Source: Acidaminobacter sp964416305
Lineage (GTDB): Bacteria > Bacillota > Clostridia > Peptostreptococcales > Acidaminobacteraceae
Direction of reading: 5' to 3'
DNA length: 64,000 nucleotides
Assembly: GCA_964416305.1 (NCBI GenBank)
Contig: CAYQDM010000017.1
Span: forward strand, 11,173 to 75,172
Within the stretch, counting starts at the first letter, position 1, and every line of letters begins with the position of its first letter. The translations under genes and the position numbers were made by a program. Under the pieces are notes generated by a model. The model saw nothing but the letters and a program-made list of their open reading frames with translations. It ran no database searches and was not told the origin of the DNA. Positions 1 through 7,852 of the stretch are shown piece after piece.

Positions 1-150
1 CCCACCTGCAAATCGGATACCGTCTGTGAAAATCACATACAGGGGTTTAATGCCTCTTTCTCTTGAGGAATGGGCGATTTCTCCATCCACATGAATCATC
101 ATGCTGAGGGCCTGATCCTTCAAATCTCGAACGCCTTCTTCAAACGTCAT
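1..150 (-). CDS. DUF1893-like protein, 5' part only (cut by window edge)
   Basis: The first 50 codons are visible and the gene runs off the left edge. The ATG at 150 follows GGGAG with 8 nt spacing, and the gene starts 27 nt after the stop of the AMMECR1 fusion gene, so they are probably co-transcribed. The visible peptide has an opening helix, a short strand with VDGEIAHSSRERGIKPLYV and then a glycine-rich turn, which resembles small DUF1893 proteins whose hallmark is a S-RE-GIKPL segment. The assignment rests on that segment alone. No biochemical role is known to me for the family. Confidence 0.55.
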   Translation of the reverse strand, partial: MTFEEGVRDLKDQALSMMIHVDGEIAHSSRERGIKPLYVIFTDGIRFAGG

Positions 151-176
151 TTTCAAATCTCCCGTCATTCTTAACT

Positions 177-1586
177 TTAGACATGCCGTTCAACCGTAAA
201 TCTATGAATCCGATAAGCTTCATGTTCTTTTATGCCAGCTTTGTTTAAGGCAATTCTGATCTGATCCTCAACCGTATCGACACCCTCAAGGTCAGGTAAG
301 AGAAGCCCGCGCCTGAAATCCGATTCCACTATGACACCGTATGTCTTCGGATCAAGTGCTTGAGTTCCGGATACCAGTTCACCTTTTGAAAGAACATCCA
401 CTGAAATAGTAAGGTGCTCCAGCTCCCAAGGCTCAATCTCCGGGAATCTCGGATCCTCGGTTGCTGCCTGGATTGCATTGTGAATAATTTCCTCAGCCAA
501 AGAGTGCTTTGTGCCGATGGTCGTACCTATACAACCTCGCAGCCCTCCGGAACTCTTGATCGAGACAAACACACCTTTGGATGGTCCCTCAAGCTCCGGC
601 ACCTTAAGTTCCTCAGGCAGTTTAATTCGCTTTTGCTCTCTAACATAAGCTTCAACAGCAACTCTGGCTAGTCTCACAAAATTATCTTCTCTGTTGCGTC
701 TCGTTAGTCTTCTGCTTAAAACACCTTGTACGACTTCATCAAATCTTTTGGCGTCATCCGAAGGCTTTGGATCTGTCAATGAAACAACACCATAGCCCAC
801 ACCAAACGGCCCTTCATAAGACAATACTTTTGAAGACACTTCAAGACCATCAAGGGCCCCAATCATGATATCCAACGACTTTTTGCCGCATTCTCCGGCG
901 CCTTCGCAAAGTGCTTCGTCTGCTGTTACGACTTTTACCAGGTCGTTCTTTTCAAAAGCATCCACTATCCACGCATCGAACTTCGGACCACGGACATCAA
1001 AGTGATACGGTCCGGAGTCTTTAAGTTTATGGGACAAATCCCCACTCGCAATGATGACAGCTCTTAATCCCAAGTTATCAATACAAGAGGAAAGCAATTG
1101 ACCAAACCTGTACAATTCATCTGTGGACAACAATCCATAAGTGATTTCTACCAGCTCATAGTCTGAATAATGAGTTTCTACAAAGGACAACGGGACTATG
1201 ACACCGTGGTCCAAGTCACCGGCCACATCAAATCTTCGCGCAAGGGCATGATCGAATATGACAGCAGGCAGGTTGTTGTCTGCAGACTGATCCGCCAGTG
1301 CCTGGATCAGCGAAAGCGCATTATTCTTTTTCAAGTGAATTTCAGGCGCGCCAAAAGCACTTAAATTCCCTTCGAGATTACGCTCCCCACGAATGGCTAT
1401 TGCATCACTGAACAGAGGTCCATGCGGCGAAATTACTACTATAACGTCAGGTTTAAGATTGGCAATCTGGATACCAACCTCATCCATAGCTCTGGCTGTG
1501 GCTGCTACCGCCTTAGACTGTTCATGTCCAACCGCCGGTATCACAACAGGGGGATGCGGCATTAGATAACCTGCGAGTATCGTCAT
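177..1586 (-). CDS. amrA: Extradiol dioxygenase-like / AMMECR1 fusion (AmmeMemoRadiSam system protein A)
   Basis: 469 residues in two domains. The N-terminal ~270 residues look like a class III extradiol dioxygenase (LigB/MEMO fold): PHPP near residue 10, SPHGP near 53 and a later SGDLSH supply the usual metal-ligand histidines. The C-terminal ~180 residues are an AMMECR1 domain with its LRGCIG signature followed by EDPRFP. In many anaerobes this fusion occurs beside MEMO and radical-SAM partners; neither partner is in the window. A GTG nine bases upstream (1595) is in frame, but ATG 1586 is preferred because AAGGAG lies 8 nt before it. It follows the MazG-like gene with no gap. Substrate unknown. 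Confidence 0.85.
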   Translation of the reverse strand: MTILAGYLMPHPPVVIPAVGHEQSKAVAATARAMDEVGIQIANLKPDVIVVISPHGPLFSDAIAIRGERNLEGNLSAFGAPEIHLKKNNALSLIQALADQSADNNLPAVIFDHALARRFDVAGDLDHGVIVPLSFVETHYSDYELVEITYGLLSTDELYRFGQLLSSCIDNLGLRAVIIASGDLSHKLKDSGPYHFDVRGPKFDAWIVDAFEKNDLVKVVTADEALCEGAGECGKKSLDIMIGALDGLEVSSKVLSYEGPFGVGYGVVSLTDPKPSDDAKRFDEVVQGVLSRRLTRRNREDNFVRLARVAVEAYVREQKRIKLPEELKVPELEGPSKGVFVSIKSSGGLRGCIGTTIGTKHSLAEEIIHNAIQAATEDPRFPEIEPWELEHLTISVDVLSKGELVSGTQALDPKTYGVIVESDFRRGLLLPDLEGVDTVEDQIRIALNKAGIKEHEAYRIHRFTVERHV

Positions 1587-1591
1587 TTCGA

Positions 1592-1915
1592 TCACTCCTT
1601 CGATCCTTTTAGATAACCTTTTCTCATCAGCTTTTCAATGTGCTCGGTTACTTTTTCATCAATATCAATCTGATAGGTCTCCTCAAGCACAAACATCATG
1701 GAAACAGCAACTTGCGCCACATCCAGCAGCTCTAGGCTGATCCTCTCCACAACTTCTTTGGGTTCCATGTCAACAGTCTCACCGTTGAGGCCTCTGAACT
1801 TCCCTATTAACTGCGCCAGTTCGCCGGCCTCCTCCATGAGCTTCAAGCATGTGGATTCGAGACCCGGCTGAAGATTGTTCAGCTTCGGGAGGCTGATTTG
1901 TTTGTATTCGTTCAT
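1592..1915 (-). CDS. MazG-like nucleotide pyrophosphohydrolase
   Basis: 107 residues, all helical, with the all-alpha NTP pyrophosphohydrolase metal-binding pattern: LMEEAGELAQ in the first half and LELLDVAQ in the second, giving the E..E and E..D pairs that bind magnesium. Length fits single-domain MazG-like proteins rather than full MazG. The family hydrolyses non-canonical or excess NTPs to NMP and pyrophosphate; the substrate here is not predictable. First gene of a leftward operon with the AMMECR1 fusion; AAAGGGTG precedes ATG 1915 and an extended -10 lies about 32 bp upstream. Confidence 0.8.
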   Translation of the reverse strand: MNEYKQISLPKLNNLQPGLESTCLKLMEEAGELAQLIGKFRGLNGETVDMEPKEVVERISLELLDVAQVAVSMMFVLEETYQIDIDEKVTEHIEKLMRKGYLKGSKE

Positions 1916-1946
1916 GAATTTGCACCCTTTCAGACGACTTTTAATT

Positions 1947-1955
1947 ATTATAGCA
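1947..1955 (-). promoter_or_regulatory. Extended -10 promoter of the MazG-like operon
   Basis: Read leftwards the sequence is TGCTATAAT, a consensus -10 with the TGn extension, about 32 bp before the start codon at 1915. No good -35 is present at the expected distance; instead a small palindrome (GGGAT...ATCCC, 1970-1987) sits there. Confidence 0.55.
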
Positions 1956-1969
1956 CAAAATAGCGTCTT

Positions 1970-2032
1970 GGGATTTCATGTGATCCCGAAATGAAGAAAA
2001 GGGCAGGCCAGGCCTTCCCTTTTCTTCATTTC
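1970..2032. repeat. Two adjacent palindromes without a T-tract
   Basis: A 5-bp-arm palindrome (1970-1974 with 1983-1987) is followed directly by a 20-bp stem with one mismatch (1988-2007 with 2013-2032) and a 5-nt loop. The long stem is stronger than a normal terminator hairpin, but neither strand has a T-run after it. It lies between the rpsI terminator and the MazG-like promoter, so it may be a 3'-end stabiliser, an insulator or an operator. Confidence 0.6.
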
Positions 2033-2064
2033 AAAAAAAAGACACCCCGAAAAGAGGTGTCTTT
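2033..2064 (-). terminator. Rho-independent terminator of rplM-rpsI
   Basis: Reading leftwards, AAAGACACC and GGTGTCTTT form a 9-bp stem around a short loop and are followed by eight T residues (2040-2033), 12 nt after the rpsI stop. Confidence 0.85.
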
Positions 2065-2075
2065 GATAGATCGAA

Positions 2076-2468
2076 TTATCGCTTGGAGAACTGTGGTGCT
2101 CTTCTCGCAGCTTTGAGTCCGTATTTTTTTCTTTCCTTCATACGGGAGTCACGCGTGAGGAAGCCCTCTTTTTTAAGAATGGCACGATACTCATCATCAA
2201 CTTTAAGAAGGGCTCTGGAAACACCGTGGCGAACTGCGCCAGCTTGACCAGTAAAACCGCCGCCTTCAACAATTACAAAGACGTCGAACTTGCCAAGCGT
2301 GTTGGTGAGAACCAGAGGACGCTTAATTTCATTGCGAAGTGTTTCAAAGTTGAAGTAATCTTCAACTGTACGACCGTTGATCTTGAATTCACCATTGCCC
2401 GGTACGAGGCGTACACGCGCAGTGGAGCTTTTTCGTCTTCCTGTGCCTTGATACTGCATAGTCATCAT
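2076..2468 (-). CDS. rpsI: 30S ribosomal protein S9
   Basis: 130 residues, the usual size. GTGRRKSS near the N-terminus and the basic C-terminal tail ending FSKR, which in bacterial S9 reaches the P-site tRNA, are both present. The ATG at 2468 follows GGAGG by about 6 nt; in-frame ATGs at 2465 and 2459 make the exact N-terminus slightly uncertain. Second gene of the rplM-rpsI pair and followed by a strong terminator. Confidence 0.96.
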   Translation of the reverse strand: MMTMQYQGTGRRKSSTARVRLVPGNGEFKINGRTVEDYFNFETLRNEIKRPLVLTNTLGKFDVFVIVEGGGFTGQAGAVRHGVSRALLKVDDEYRAILKKEGFLTRDSRMKERKKYGLKAARRAPQFSKR

Positions 2469-2486
2469 GAATTCCCTCCTTCGTGG

Positions 2487-2915
2487 TTATACTTCGAGCG
2501 CTTCAGGCTTTTGTGCTTCGTGATTGTGCTGATCACCGCTGTAAACTTTCAGCTTCTTCAGCATGTCTCTTCCAAGGGAGTTCTTTGGAAGCATGCCTTT
2601 GATGGCATGTGTGACAACCGTCTCAGGCTTCTTAGCCATCATTTCGCGATAGCTGCGCTCTCTCAGGTGGCCCGTGTAGCCAGTGTGCCATCTGAATTTC
2701 TTCTGATCAAGTTTTTTACCTGTCAGAACCACTTTCTCAGCGTTGATGATGATGACATAATCACCGCAGTCGACGTGAGGGGTGTAGGTTGGCTTATGTT
2801 TGCCTCTAAGGATTGTAGCAACTTCAGTGGAAAGTCTGCCGAGGGTCTTTCCTTCAGCATTGATGACATACCATTTTCTCTCTATTTCATTGGGTTTAGC
2901 AACGAAAGATTTCAT
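2487..2915 (-). CDS. rplM: 50S ribosomal protein L13
   Basis: 142 residues with the family pattern: IERKWYVINAEGKTLGRLST at the start, CGDYVIIINAEK in the core and the KGMLPKNSLGRDM segment. L13 is an early 23S-binding assembly protein. It heads the rplM-rpsI operon, has an AGGAGG site before ATG 2915 and an ~88-nt leader behind a consensus-like promoter. The leader contains a terminator-like hairpin, so autoregulation is plausible. Confidence 0.96.
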   Translation of the reverse strand: MKSFVAKPNEIERKWYVINAEGKTLGRLSTEVATILRGKHKPTYTPHVDCGDYVIIINAEKVVLTGKKLDQKKFRWHTGYTGHLRERSYREMMAKKPETVVTHAIKGMLPKNSLGRDMLKKLKVYSGDQHNHEAQKPEALEV

Positions 2916-2957
2916 GAGTTCCCTCCTAACATTAATATTTCACCGTTTTTATTAAAT

Positions 2958-2983
2958 AAAAAAACCCGGGGCAGGATTTTTTT
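2958..2983 (-). promoter_or_regulatory. Terminator-like hairpin in the rplM leader (possible L13 leader)
   Basis: Within the transcribed leader, leftwards, A7-TCC, a GC-rich turn and GGG-T7 can fold into a short hairpin ending in a T-run, about 43 nt before the rplM start. A further small stem (CTCA TTT TGAG) precedes it. This is where the known Firmicutes L13 autoregulatory leader sits, but I cannot verify its consensus by eye. Confidence 0.4.
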
Positions 2984-3009
2984 AGTTCGCCTCAAAATGA
3001 GCCAAACTT

Positions 3010-3038
3010 ATTTTATAATAGCAGCCACTTAGAGTCAA
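3010..3038 (-). promoter_or_regulatory. Promoter of rplM-rpsI
   Basis: Leftward TTGACT (3038-3033), 17-bp spacer, TAAAAT (3015-3010). Predicted start near 3003. Confidence 0.75.
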
Positions 3039-3118
3039 CTACTTTTTTGTTGATTTGCTAATTAAAATCCAACGCAAACGCAATAGTATCGTACAGACAA
3101 AACACTCATCTTCACAGT

Positions 3119-3868
3119 TTAATAGATGACCTCAGTTAAATACAAACCTTGCGGCGGTGCCGTCCAAGGTGCCATGGTGCGTTCTTTGGCATCCAGCAGC
3201 CGCCCGGCGTCTGAAGGTTCAAGGCGGCCTTTTCCAATTAAGACCAAAACCGCTGTCATGATTCGAACCATGTTGTACAAAAATCCGTTGCCTCTGAAAG
3301 TGAAGGTCACCAGTGTGCCCTCTTTATGCAGCTCTATGGCTTCAATACGCCGGATAGTCGTTTTCGCAGAACTCCCCTGGGATCTGAAGGTCGCAAAGTC
3401 GTGCTCGCCAATCCAATACGCGGCTGCTTCTCTCATCTTGTCCAAATCCAGCGGTTCTGGTACATGCCAGACCAGATAAGATTTCAATGGATCTTTTATA
3501 GAGTTATTGTCAATTTTATACTGATAGATTTTACCCCGCGCTGAATATCTCGGATGAAAGTCAGCCTCAACATCCTCTGCGCTCAGAATCTGGATATCGT
3601 CCGGAAGATGATAATTCAAAACATAACATAATCTGGTTGTCGGAAATGCAGAGTGATGAACAAACGAAGCGATCTGTGCAAGTGCATGCACACCGGCATC
3701 AGTACGACCTGAAGCGGTCAACTCAATTTTTTCGCTCAACAGCGTGCTGACTAATTTTTCAATGGTCTCCTGAATCGATTTGAATCGCTTCTGACGTTGC
3801 CATCCTTGATACTGAGTGCCTTGATAGGCAATGGTCAGTTTAACGCGACGAGGGGCTTTCCTGTGCAT
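3119..3868 (-). CDS. truA: tRNA pseudouridine(38-40) synthase
   Basis: 249 residues from ATG 3868, matching the usual TruA size. The catalytic aspartate lies in SGRTDAGVHALAQ, preceded by the substrate-binding YQGTQYQGWQRQ strand; RGNGFLYNMVRIM and the C-terminal APPQGLYL motif are also present. It isomerises U38-40 in tRNA anticodon arms. The ATG overlaps the ecfT stop (TGATG), suggesting translational coupling; a GTG at 3880 in the same frame has no usable ribosome site. Last gene of the ecfA1-ecfA2-ecfT-truA operon, a standard Firmicutes arrangement. Confidence 0.93.
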   Translation of the reverse strand: MHRKAPRRVKLTIAYQGTQYQGWQRQKRFKSIQETIEKLVSTLLSEKIELTASGRTDAGVHALAQIASFVHHSAFPTTRLCYVLNYHLPDDIQILSAEDVEADFHPRYSARGKIYQYKIDNNSIKDPLKSYLVWHVPEPLDLDKMREAAAYWIGEHDFATFRSQGSSAKTTIRRIEAIELHKEGTLVTFTFRGNGFLYNMVRIMTAVLVLIGKGRLEPSDAGRLLDAKERTMAPWTAPPQGLYLTEVIY

Positions 3869-4671
3869 CAAGAGACCCACATCCTAACTGTAATGAGACC
3901 ACCCCAGTACAGCATAAAAACAAATACTCCAATTAAATCCAAATGCGTAAACTGGAGAACTTTCATTCTCGTTCGGTTCTCGCCGCCTCTGTAACATCTC
4001 GCTTCCATTGCCATAGCCAACTCATCCGCTCTTCTGAAAGCACTTATGAAGAGTGGGACAAGCAGAGGAATCAGACTTTTCGCCCGCTTGATCAGATTAC
4101 CGCTTTCAAAATCAGCGCCTCGTGCCATTTGCGCCTTCATTATTTTATCTGTTTCTTCCAGCAATGTCGGAATGAAACGAAGTGCAATAGTCATCATCAT
4201 TGCCAATTCGTGCGCTGGAAGTCCCAGCTTTTTGAAGGGATTCAGGAGCCTCTCCAGACCATCAGTCAACTCTATGGGGGAAGTTGTCAAAGTCAGCATG
4301 GAGGTTCCTATGATTAGAAGAATCAAGCGGCTGGCCATAAAAAAGGCTTGCCTCACACCTTCATGTGTAATTTTGATGAATCCAAAACGAAAGAGTTCCG
4401 TACCCGGGGTCAGAAAGACGTTGATGCCAAACGCAAAGATAATGATCATCAGTACAGGTTTGAGACCTCTGAGCAAGTATTTATATGGTATTTTGGAAAC
4501 CGAGATGGTCAGTGCCAGAAATGCCAATACTACACCATAGCCAATAAATGAGTTGATAAAAAAAAGCGACACGATATAAAGCATTGAAGCTATCAACTTA
4601 AATCTAGGATCCATTCTATGCACAGGAGAAGAAAGCGGCAAATACTGTCCAACAGTGATATCACGAAGCAT
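3868..4671 (-). CDS. ecfT: Energy-coupling factor transporter transmembrane protein EcfT
   Basis: 267 residues with several hydrophobic helices in the first 140 residues and again near the C-terminus. The cytoplasmic coupling helices carry the expected Ala-Arg motifs (QMARGADF, and AMEARCYRGG). EcfT joins the two ATPases to interchangeable vitamin-binding S-components, which are encoded elsewhere. AGGAGG lies 7 nt before ATG 4671; the gene overlaps ecfA2 by 11 nt and truA by one. Confidence 0.92.
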   Translation of the reverse strand: MLRDITVGQYLPLSSPVHRMDPRFKLIASMLYIVSLFFINSFIGYGVVLAFLALTISVSKIPYKYLLRGLKPVLMIIIFAFGINVFLTPGTELFRFGFIKITHEGVRQAFFMASRLILLIIGTSMLTLTTSPIELTDGLERLLNPFKKLGLPAHELAMMMTIALRFIPTLLEETDKIMKAQMARGADFESGNLIKRAKSLIPLLVPLFISAFRRADELAMAMEARCYRGGENRTRMKVLQFTHLDLIGVFVFMLYWGGLITVRMWVS

Positions 4672-5527
4672 GGCTTTTCCTCCTTAGAAGTTCAAGCAGA
4701 CGCGACGCTGCAGTCTCAACTGTATAAATTGTCGGATCTATATCTATGCCTTTCTCAGCCAGTGCCTTGGCCACATAGGTCACCTGGGGCGCAGCCAAGC
4801 CAATTACCTCAAGCTTCTCAACATGACTGAAGACCTCTGCAGGATCGCCAGCCAGGACCAGACTTCCGCCATCCATAACGAAGATCTTGCTGACATACCT
4901 TGCAATGTCCTCCATGCTGTGGGAAACCAGAATCACTGTGATGCCCTGTTTGGCATGCAGTGCCAAAATTTGCTCGAGAATCTCATCCCGACCCTTAGGA
5001 TCCAGCCCCGCAGTGGGTTCATCCAAAATCAGAACTTCTGGCTTCATGGCGATGACGCCGGCAATCGCAACACGTCTTTTCTGTCCGCCACTTAGTTCAA
5101 AGGGTGATTTTCCACGAATCTCATCATAGTTGAGGCCCACCATTTCCAACGATTCTTTGACACGTCGATTAACTTCATCAGGTTCAATCCCCAAATTGTT
5201 TGGACCAAATGCTACATCCTTCTCAACGGTTTCTTCAAAAAGTTGGTACTCAGGATACTGAAAGACCAAACCTACTTTTTTTCGAATTTCACTTAGCTTT
5301 GCCTTGGATGAGGTAATATCAAATCCGTTAATCAGAATCTTCCCGGACGTCGGTTTCAATAAACCATTCATATGCTGAATCAAAGTGGACTTACCTGAAC
5401 CGGTGTGACCAATTAAACCGACAAAATCCCCTTTTTCGATCTGGAGAGAAACACTGTTTAGCGCATTTGTCTCAAAAGGGCTTCCAATATCATATATGTG
5501 GTTAAGTTTTTCTATAATAATGGACAT
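4661..5527 (-). CDS. ecfA2: ECF transporter ATP-binding protein EcfA2
   Basis: 288 residues. Walker A GHTGSGKST near residue 40, Q-loop VFQYPEYQLFEETV, signature LSGGQKRRVAIAG, Walker B VLILDEPTAGLD and the switch histidine in VSHSMED are all intact. It pairs with EcfA1 as the heterodimeric motor for uptake of vitamins such as riboflavin, folate or cobalamin precursors. Overlaps the end of ecfA1 by 16 nt. A supply of cobalamin would matter in this organism because nrdJ is B12-dependent, but no S-component is present to show specificity. Confidence 0.93.
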   Translation of the reverse strand: MSIIIEKLNHIYDIGSPFETNALNSVSLQIEKGDFVGLIGHTGSGKSTLIQHMNGLLKPTSGKILINGFDITSSKAKLSEIRKKVGLVFQYPEYQLFEETVEKDVAFGPNNLGIEPDEVNRRVKESLEMVGLNYDEIRGKSPFELSGGQKRRVAIAGVIAMKPEVLILDEPTAGLDPKGRDEILEQILALHAKQGITVILVSHSMEDIARYVSKIFVMDGGSLVLAGDPAEVFSHVEKLEVIGLAAPQVTYVAKALAEKGIDIDPTIYTVETAASRLLELLRRKSHAS

Positions 5528-6336
5528 AATACTTCCACCAACTCTTCTACAGTAATGATATCATCCGGAATGTCGACGCCTTGCTCCCTTAATTGATGGG
5601 CTAGAAGCGTGACTTGTGGGACGTCTAAACCCATGCCCTGGAGCTGCTCAACTTTCGAAAACACAGTTTTGGGTGTACCTTCAAGGAGCTTTGCCCCATC
5701 TTCCATGACGATGACGCGATCGCAATGGACAGCTTCATCCATGAAATGCGTGATGTGAACAATAGTGATGCCTTCTTCCTTATTCAGCCGTCTGATGGTC
5801 TCCATAACTTCTTTACGACCTGACGGATCCAGCATAGCTGTTGGTTCATCCAAAATAATGCATTTTGGCTTCATGGCCAGTATGCCGGCTATGGCTATGC
5901 GTTGCTTTTGCCCGCCGGACAATAAATGCGGCGGTTTTCGTCTGTGTTCGTACATGCCGACACTGTTTAAAGCCTCATCAACGCGAATACGTATTTCAGG
6001 CGGTGAAATCCCTAGATTTTCAGGACCAAATGCCACATCTTCTTCAACCACAGTCGCGACAATCTGATTATCCGGATTTTGGAAAACCATACCTGCTGTT
6101 TTTCGAATTTCCCAGATCTGATCATAATTGCTGGTGTCCATCCCATCAATCAAAATAACGCCTTCAGTGGGATGCATAATACCATTGCAAAGTTTGGCGA
6201 ACGTCGACTTCCCTGAGCCATTATGGCCTATTATAACGACGAATTCACCGCTGGCAATATCAATATTCAATTCTTTGAGCGCTGGAGTGACTTCTGCTTC
6301 ATTATAAAAATAAGTGACGCTCTTCGCTTGAATCAT
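5512..6336 (-). CDS. ecfA1: ECF transporter ATP-binding protein EcfA1
   Basis: 274 residues from ATG 6336, chosen because GAGGG precedes it at good spacing; an in-frame ATG at 6378 would place the start inside the -10 region. Walker A GHNGSGKST, Q-loop VFQNPDNQIVATVVEEDVAF, signature LSGGQKQRIAIAG, Walker B CIILDEPTAMLD and HITHFMDEA are present. First gene of the ecf-truA operon, with its own promoter directly upstream. Confidence 0.92.
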   Translation of the reverse strand: MIQAKSVTYFYNEAEVTPALKELNIDIASGEFVVIIGHNGSGKSTFAKLCNGIMHPTEGVILIDGMDTSNYDQIWEIRKTAGMVFQNPDNQIVATVVEEDVAFGPENLGISPPEIRIRVDEALNSVGMYEHRRKPPHLLSGGQKQRIAIAGILAMKPKCIILDEPTAMLDPSGRKEVMETIRRLNKEEGITIVHITHFMDEAVHCDRVIVMEDGAKLLEGTPKTVFSKVEQLQGMGLDVPQVTLLAHQLREQGVDIPDDIITVEELVEVLCPLL

Positions 6337-6369
6337 GCTATTCCCTCTTCCATCTGACTTTGCCACTCT

Positions 6370-6398
6370 ATTATACACCTCAAAAAAGCGCCTTACAA
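6370..6398 (-). promoter_or_regulatory. Promoter of ecfA1-ecfA2-ecfT-truA
   Basis: Leftward TTGTAA (6398-6393), 17-bp spacer, TATAAT (6375-6370). Start predicted near 6363, 27 nt before the ATG. The -35 overlaps a perfect 11-bp-arm palindrome (6395-6419). Confidence 0.7.
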
Positions 6399-6419
6399 AT
6401 GATCTTTTAGATCATTTGT
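6395..6419. repeat. Perfect 25-bp palindrome over the ecfA1 -35
   Basis: ACAAATGATCT, 3-nt centre, AGATCATTTGT. No T-run follows on either strand, so it is not a standard terminator. Its right arm is upstream of, and its left arm inside, the -35 hexamer, the geometry of an operator. Confidence 0.6.
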
Positions 6420-6434
6420 CAGACGACTGATTTT

Positions 6435-6474
6435 TAAAAAAGATAAAGGGACTAAGCGATAGTCCTTAGTCCCT
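6435..6474 (-). terminator. Rho-independent terminator after rplQ
   Basis: Leftward AGGGACTAAG / CTTAGTCCCT stem (6474-6465 with 6456-6447), then TTATCTTTTTT. It begins about 10 nt after the rplQ stop and closes the S10-spc-alpha superoperon. Confidence 0.85.
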
Positions 6475-6484
6475 CTTAACGATC

Positions 6485-6826
6485 TTATACCAACTCGATC
6501 AAGACCATTGGCGCTGCGTCGCCTCGTCTAGGTCCAAGCTTATAAATTCTGGTATAGCCGCCGCTCTTGTCAGCGTACTTAGGCGCAATTTCTTCGAAAA
6601 GCGTCTTTACAACAGCTTCTTCAGTAATGAAGGCCATTGCCTGACGTCTTGCGTGAAGGTCGCCGCGCTTGCCGAGCGAGATCATCTTTTCAGCGATCTT
6701 GCGAGCTTCCTTGGCTCTCGTTTCAGTGGTCTCGATACGGCCGTTCTTGATCAGGCTTGTAACCAGATTGCGAAGCATCAGGTTACGGTGCGCTGTTGGA
6801 CGCCCGAGTTTACGATAACCCGCCAT
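6485..6826 (-). CDS. rplQ: 50S ribosomal protein L17
   Basis: 113 residues; opens MAGYRKLGRPTAHRNLMLRNL and contains the RAKEARKIAEKMI helix, both typical, with the RIYKLGPRRGDAAPMVLIEL end. Short Firmicutes form without a long C-terminal extension. Lies 21 nt after rpoA and ends the alpha operon. Confidence 0.96.
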   Translation of the reverse strand: MAGYRKLGRPTAHRNLMLRNLVTSLIKNGRIETTETRAKEARKIAEKMISLGKRGDLHARRQAMAFITEEAVVKTLFEEIAPKYADKSGGYTRIYKLGPRRGDAAPMVLIELV

Positions 6827-6847
6827 GGATTCCCCTCCTTTTTCTTC

Positions 6848-7798
6848 CTATTCTTCTTCAGATTTCAGGCCTAGCCCAAGCTCTTCGAGCTTTTGCTTGA
6901 CTTCTTCAAGTGATTTTTTTCCGAGGTTTCTGACTTTCATCATGTCGTCTTCCGTTTTCTCCGTCAATTCCTCTACGGTATTGATCCCGGCGCGCTTCAA
7001 ACAATTGTATGAACGCACGGAAAGATCGAGCTCCTCGATCGTCATTTCAAGGACTTTTTCTTTCTTGTCTTCTTCTTTTTCAACCATGATTTCAACACCA
7101 TTAGTGCTGTCAGTCATTTCGATGAAAAGTTTCAGATGTTCAGCCATGATTTTTGCGCCGATAGACGTCGCTTCATCAGGTCTGATTGTACCATCCGTCC
7201 AGACTTCCATGACAAGTTTGTCATAGTCTGCAACTTGCCCGACGCGTGTATTATCAACACTGAAATTCACTTTTTTTACAGGTGTGAAAATTGAATCCAC
7301 AGGAATGATGCCAATGGACATGCCCGGATCCTTGTTAAGATCAGCGGATACATAACCACGGCCTTTTGCAAGGGCAATTTCCATATTCAGAGTTGAATGA
7401 TCATCGAGGGTTGCGATATGAAGATCTGTATTCAGGATTTCGACATCTGAATCACAAATGATATCGCCTGAAGTGATGGGACCAGCCTCAGTCGCTTCAA
7501 TTCTTAGAATCTTGACTTCGTCATCCGAATGAATTTTGGCAGCAAGGTTTTTCAGGTTAAGAATAATGTCAACGACATCTTCTTTGACTCCCTGAATCGT
7601 GGAAAACTCGTGAAGTACATTATCGATTTTTATCCACTTTACCGCTGTACCTGGAAGAGAAGACAATAAAATGCGTCTTAAACTATTCCCGAGTGTAATG
7701 CCATACCCGCGCTCAAGAGGCTCGACAACAAATTTTCCATAAGTTGCCGTTTCGTTCATTTCAACACACTCGATACTCGGCTTTTCAATCTCTATCAC
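6848..7798 (-). CDS. rpoA: DNA-directed RNA polymerase subunit alpha
   Basis: 316 residues, standard length. The N-terminal assembly domain shows the FVVEPLERGYGITLGNSLRRILLSS region in conserved pieces; the C-terminal domain (from ~250) has ELDLSVRSYNCLKRAGI and the VRNLGKKSLEEV helix-hairpin-helix used for UP-element and activator contact, including the conserved arginine in LSVRSYNCLK. Ends EEE. Sits between rpsD and rplQ as in other Clostridia. Confidence 0.97.
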   Translation of the reverse strand: MIEIEKPSIECVEMNETATYGKFVVEPLERGYGITLGNSLRRILLSSLPGTAVKWIKIDNVLHEFSTIQGVKEDVVDIILNLKNLAAKIHSDDEVKILRIEATEAGPITSGDIICDSDVEILNTDLHIATLDDHSTLNMEIALAKGRGYVSADLNKDPGMSIGIIPVDSIFTPVKKVNFSVDNTRVGQVADYDKLVMEVWTDGTIRPDEATSIGAKIMAEHLKLFIEMTDSTNGVEIMVEKEEDKKEKVLEMTIEELDLSVRSYNCLKRAGINTVEELTEKTEDDMMKVRNLGKKSLEEVKQKLEELGLGLKSEEE

Positions 7799-7852
7799 TG
7801 CACAAACCCTCCTTCATTTATAGGATGTGAGGGTAACATTTCGTTACGACGA

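Noticed and set aside
1988..2032. 20-bp stem as a terminator
   Set aside because: No T-run on either strand; the real terminator lies at 2033-2064.
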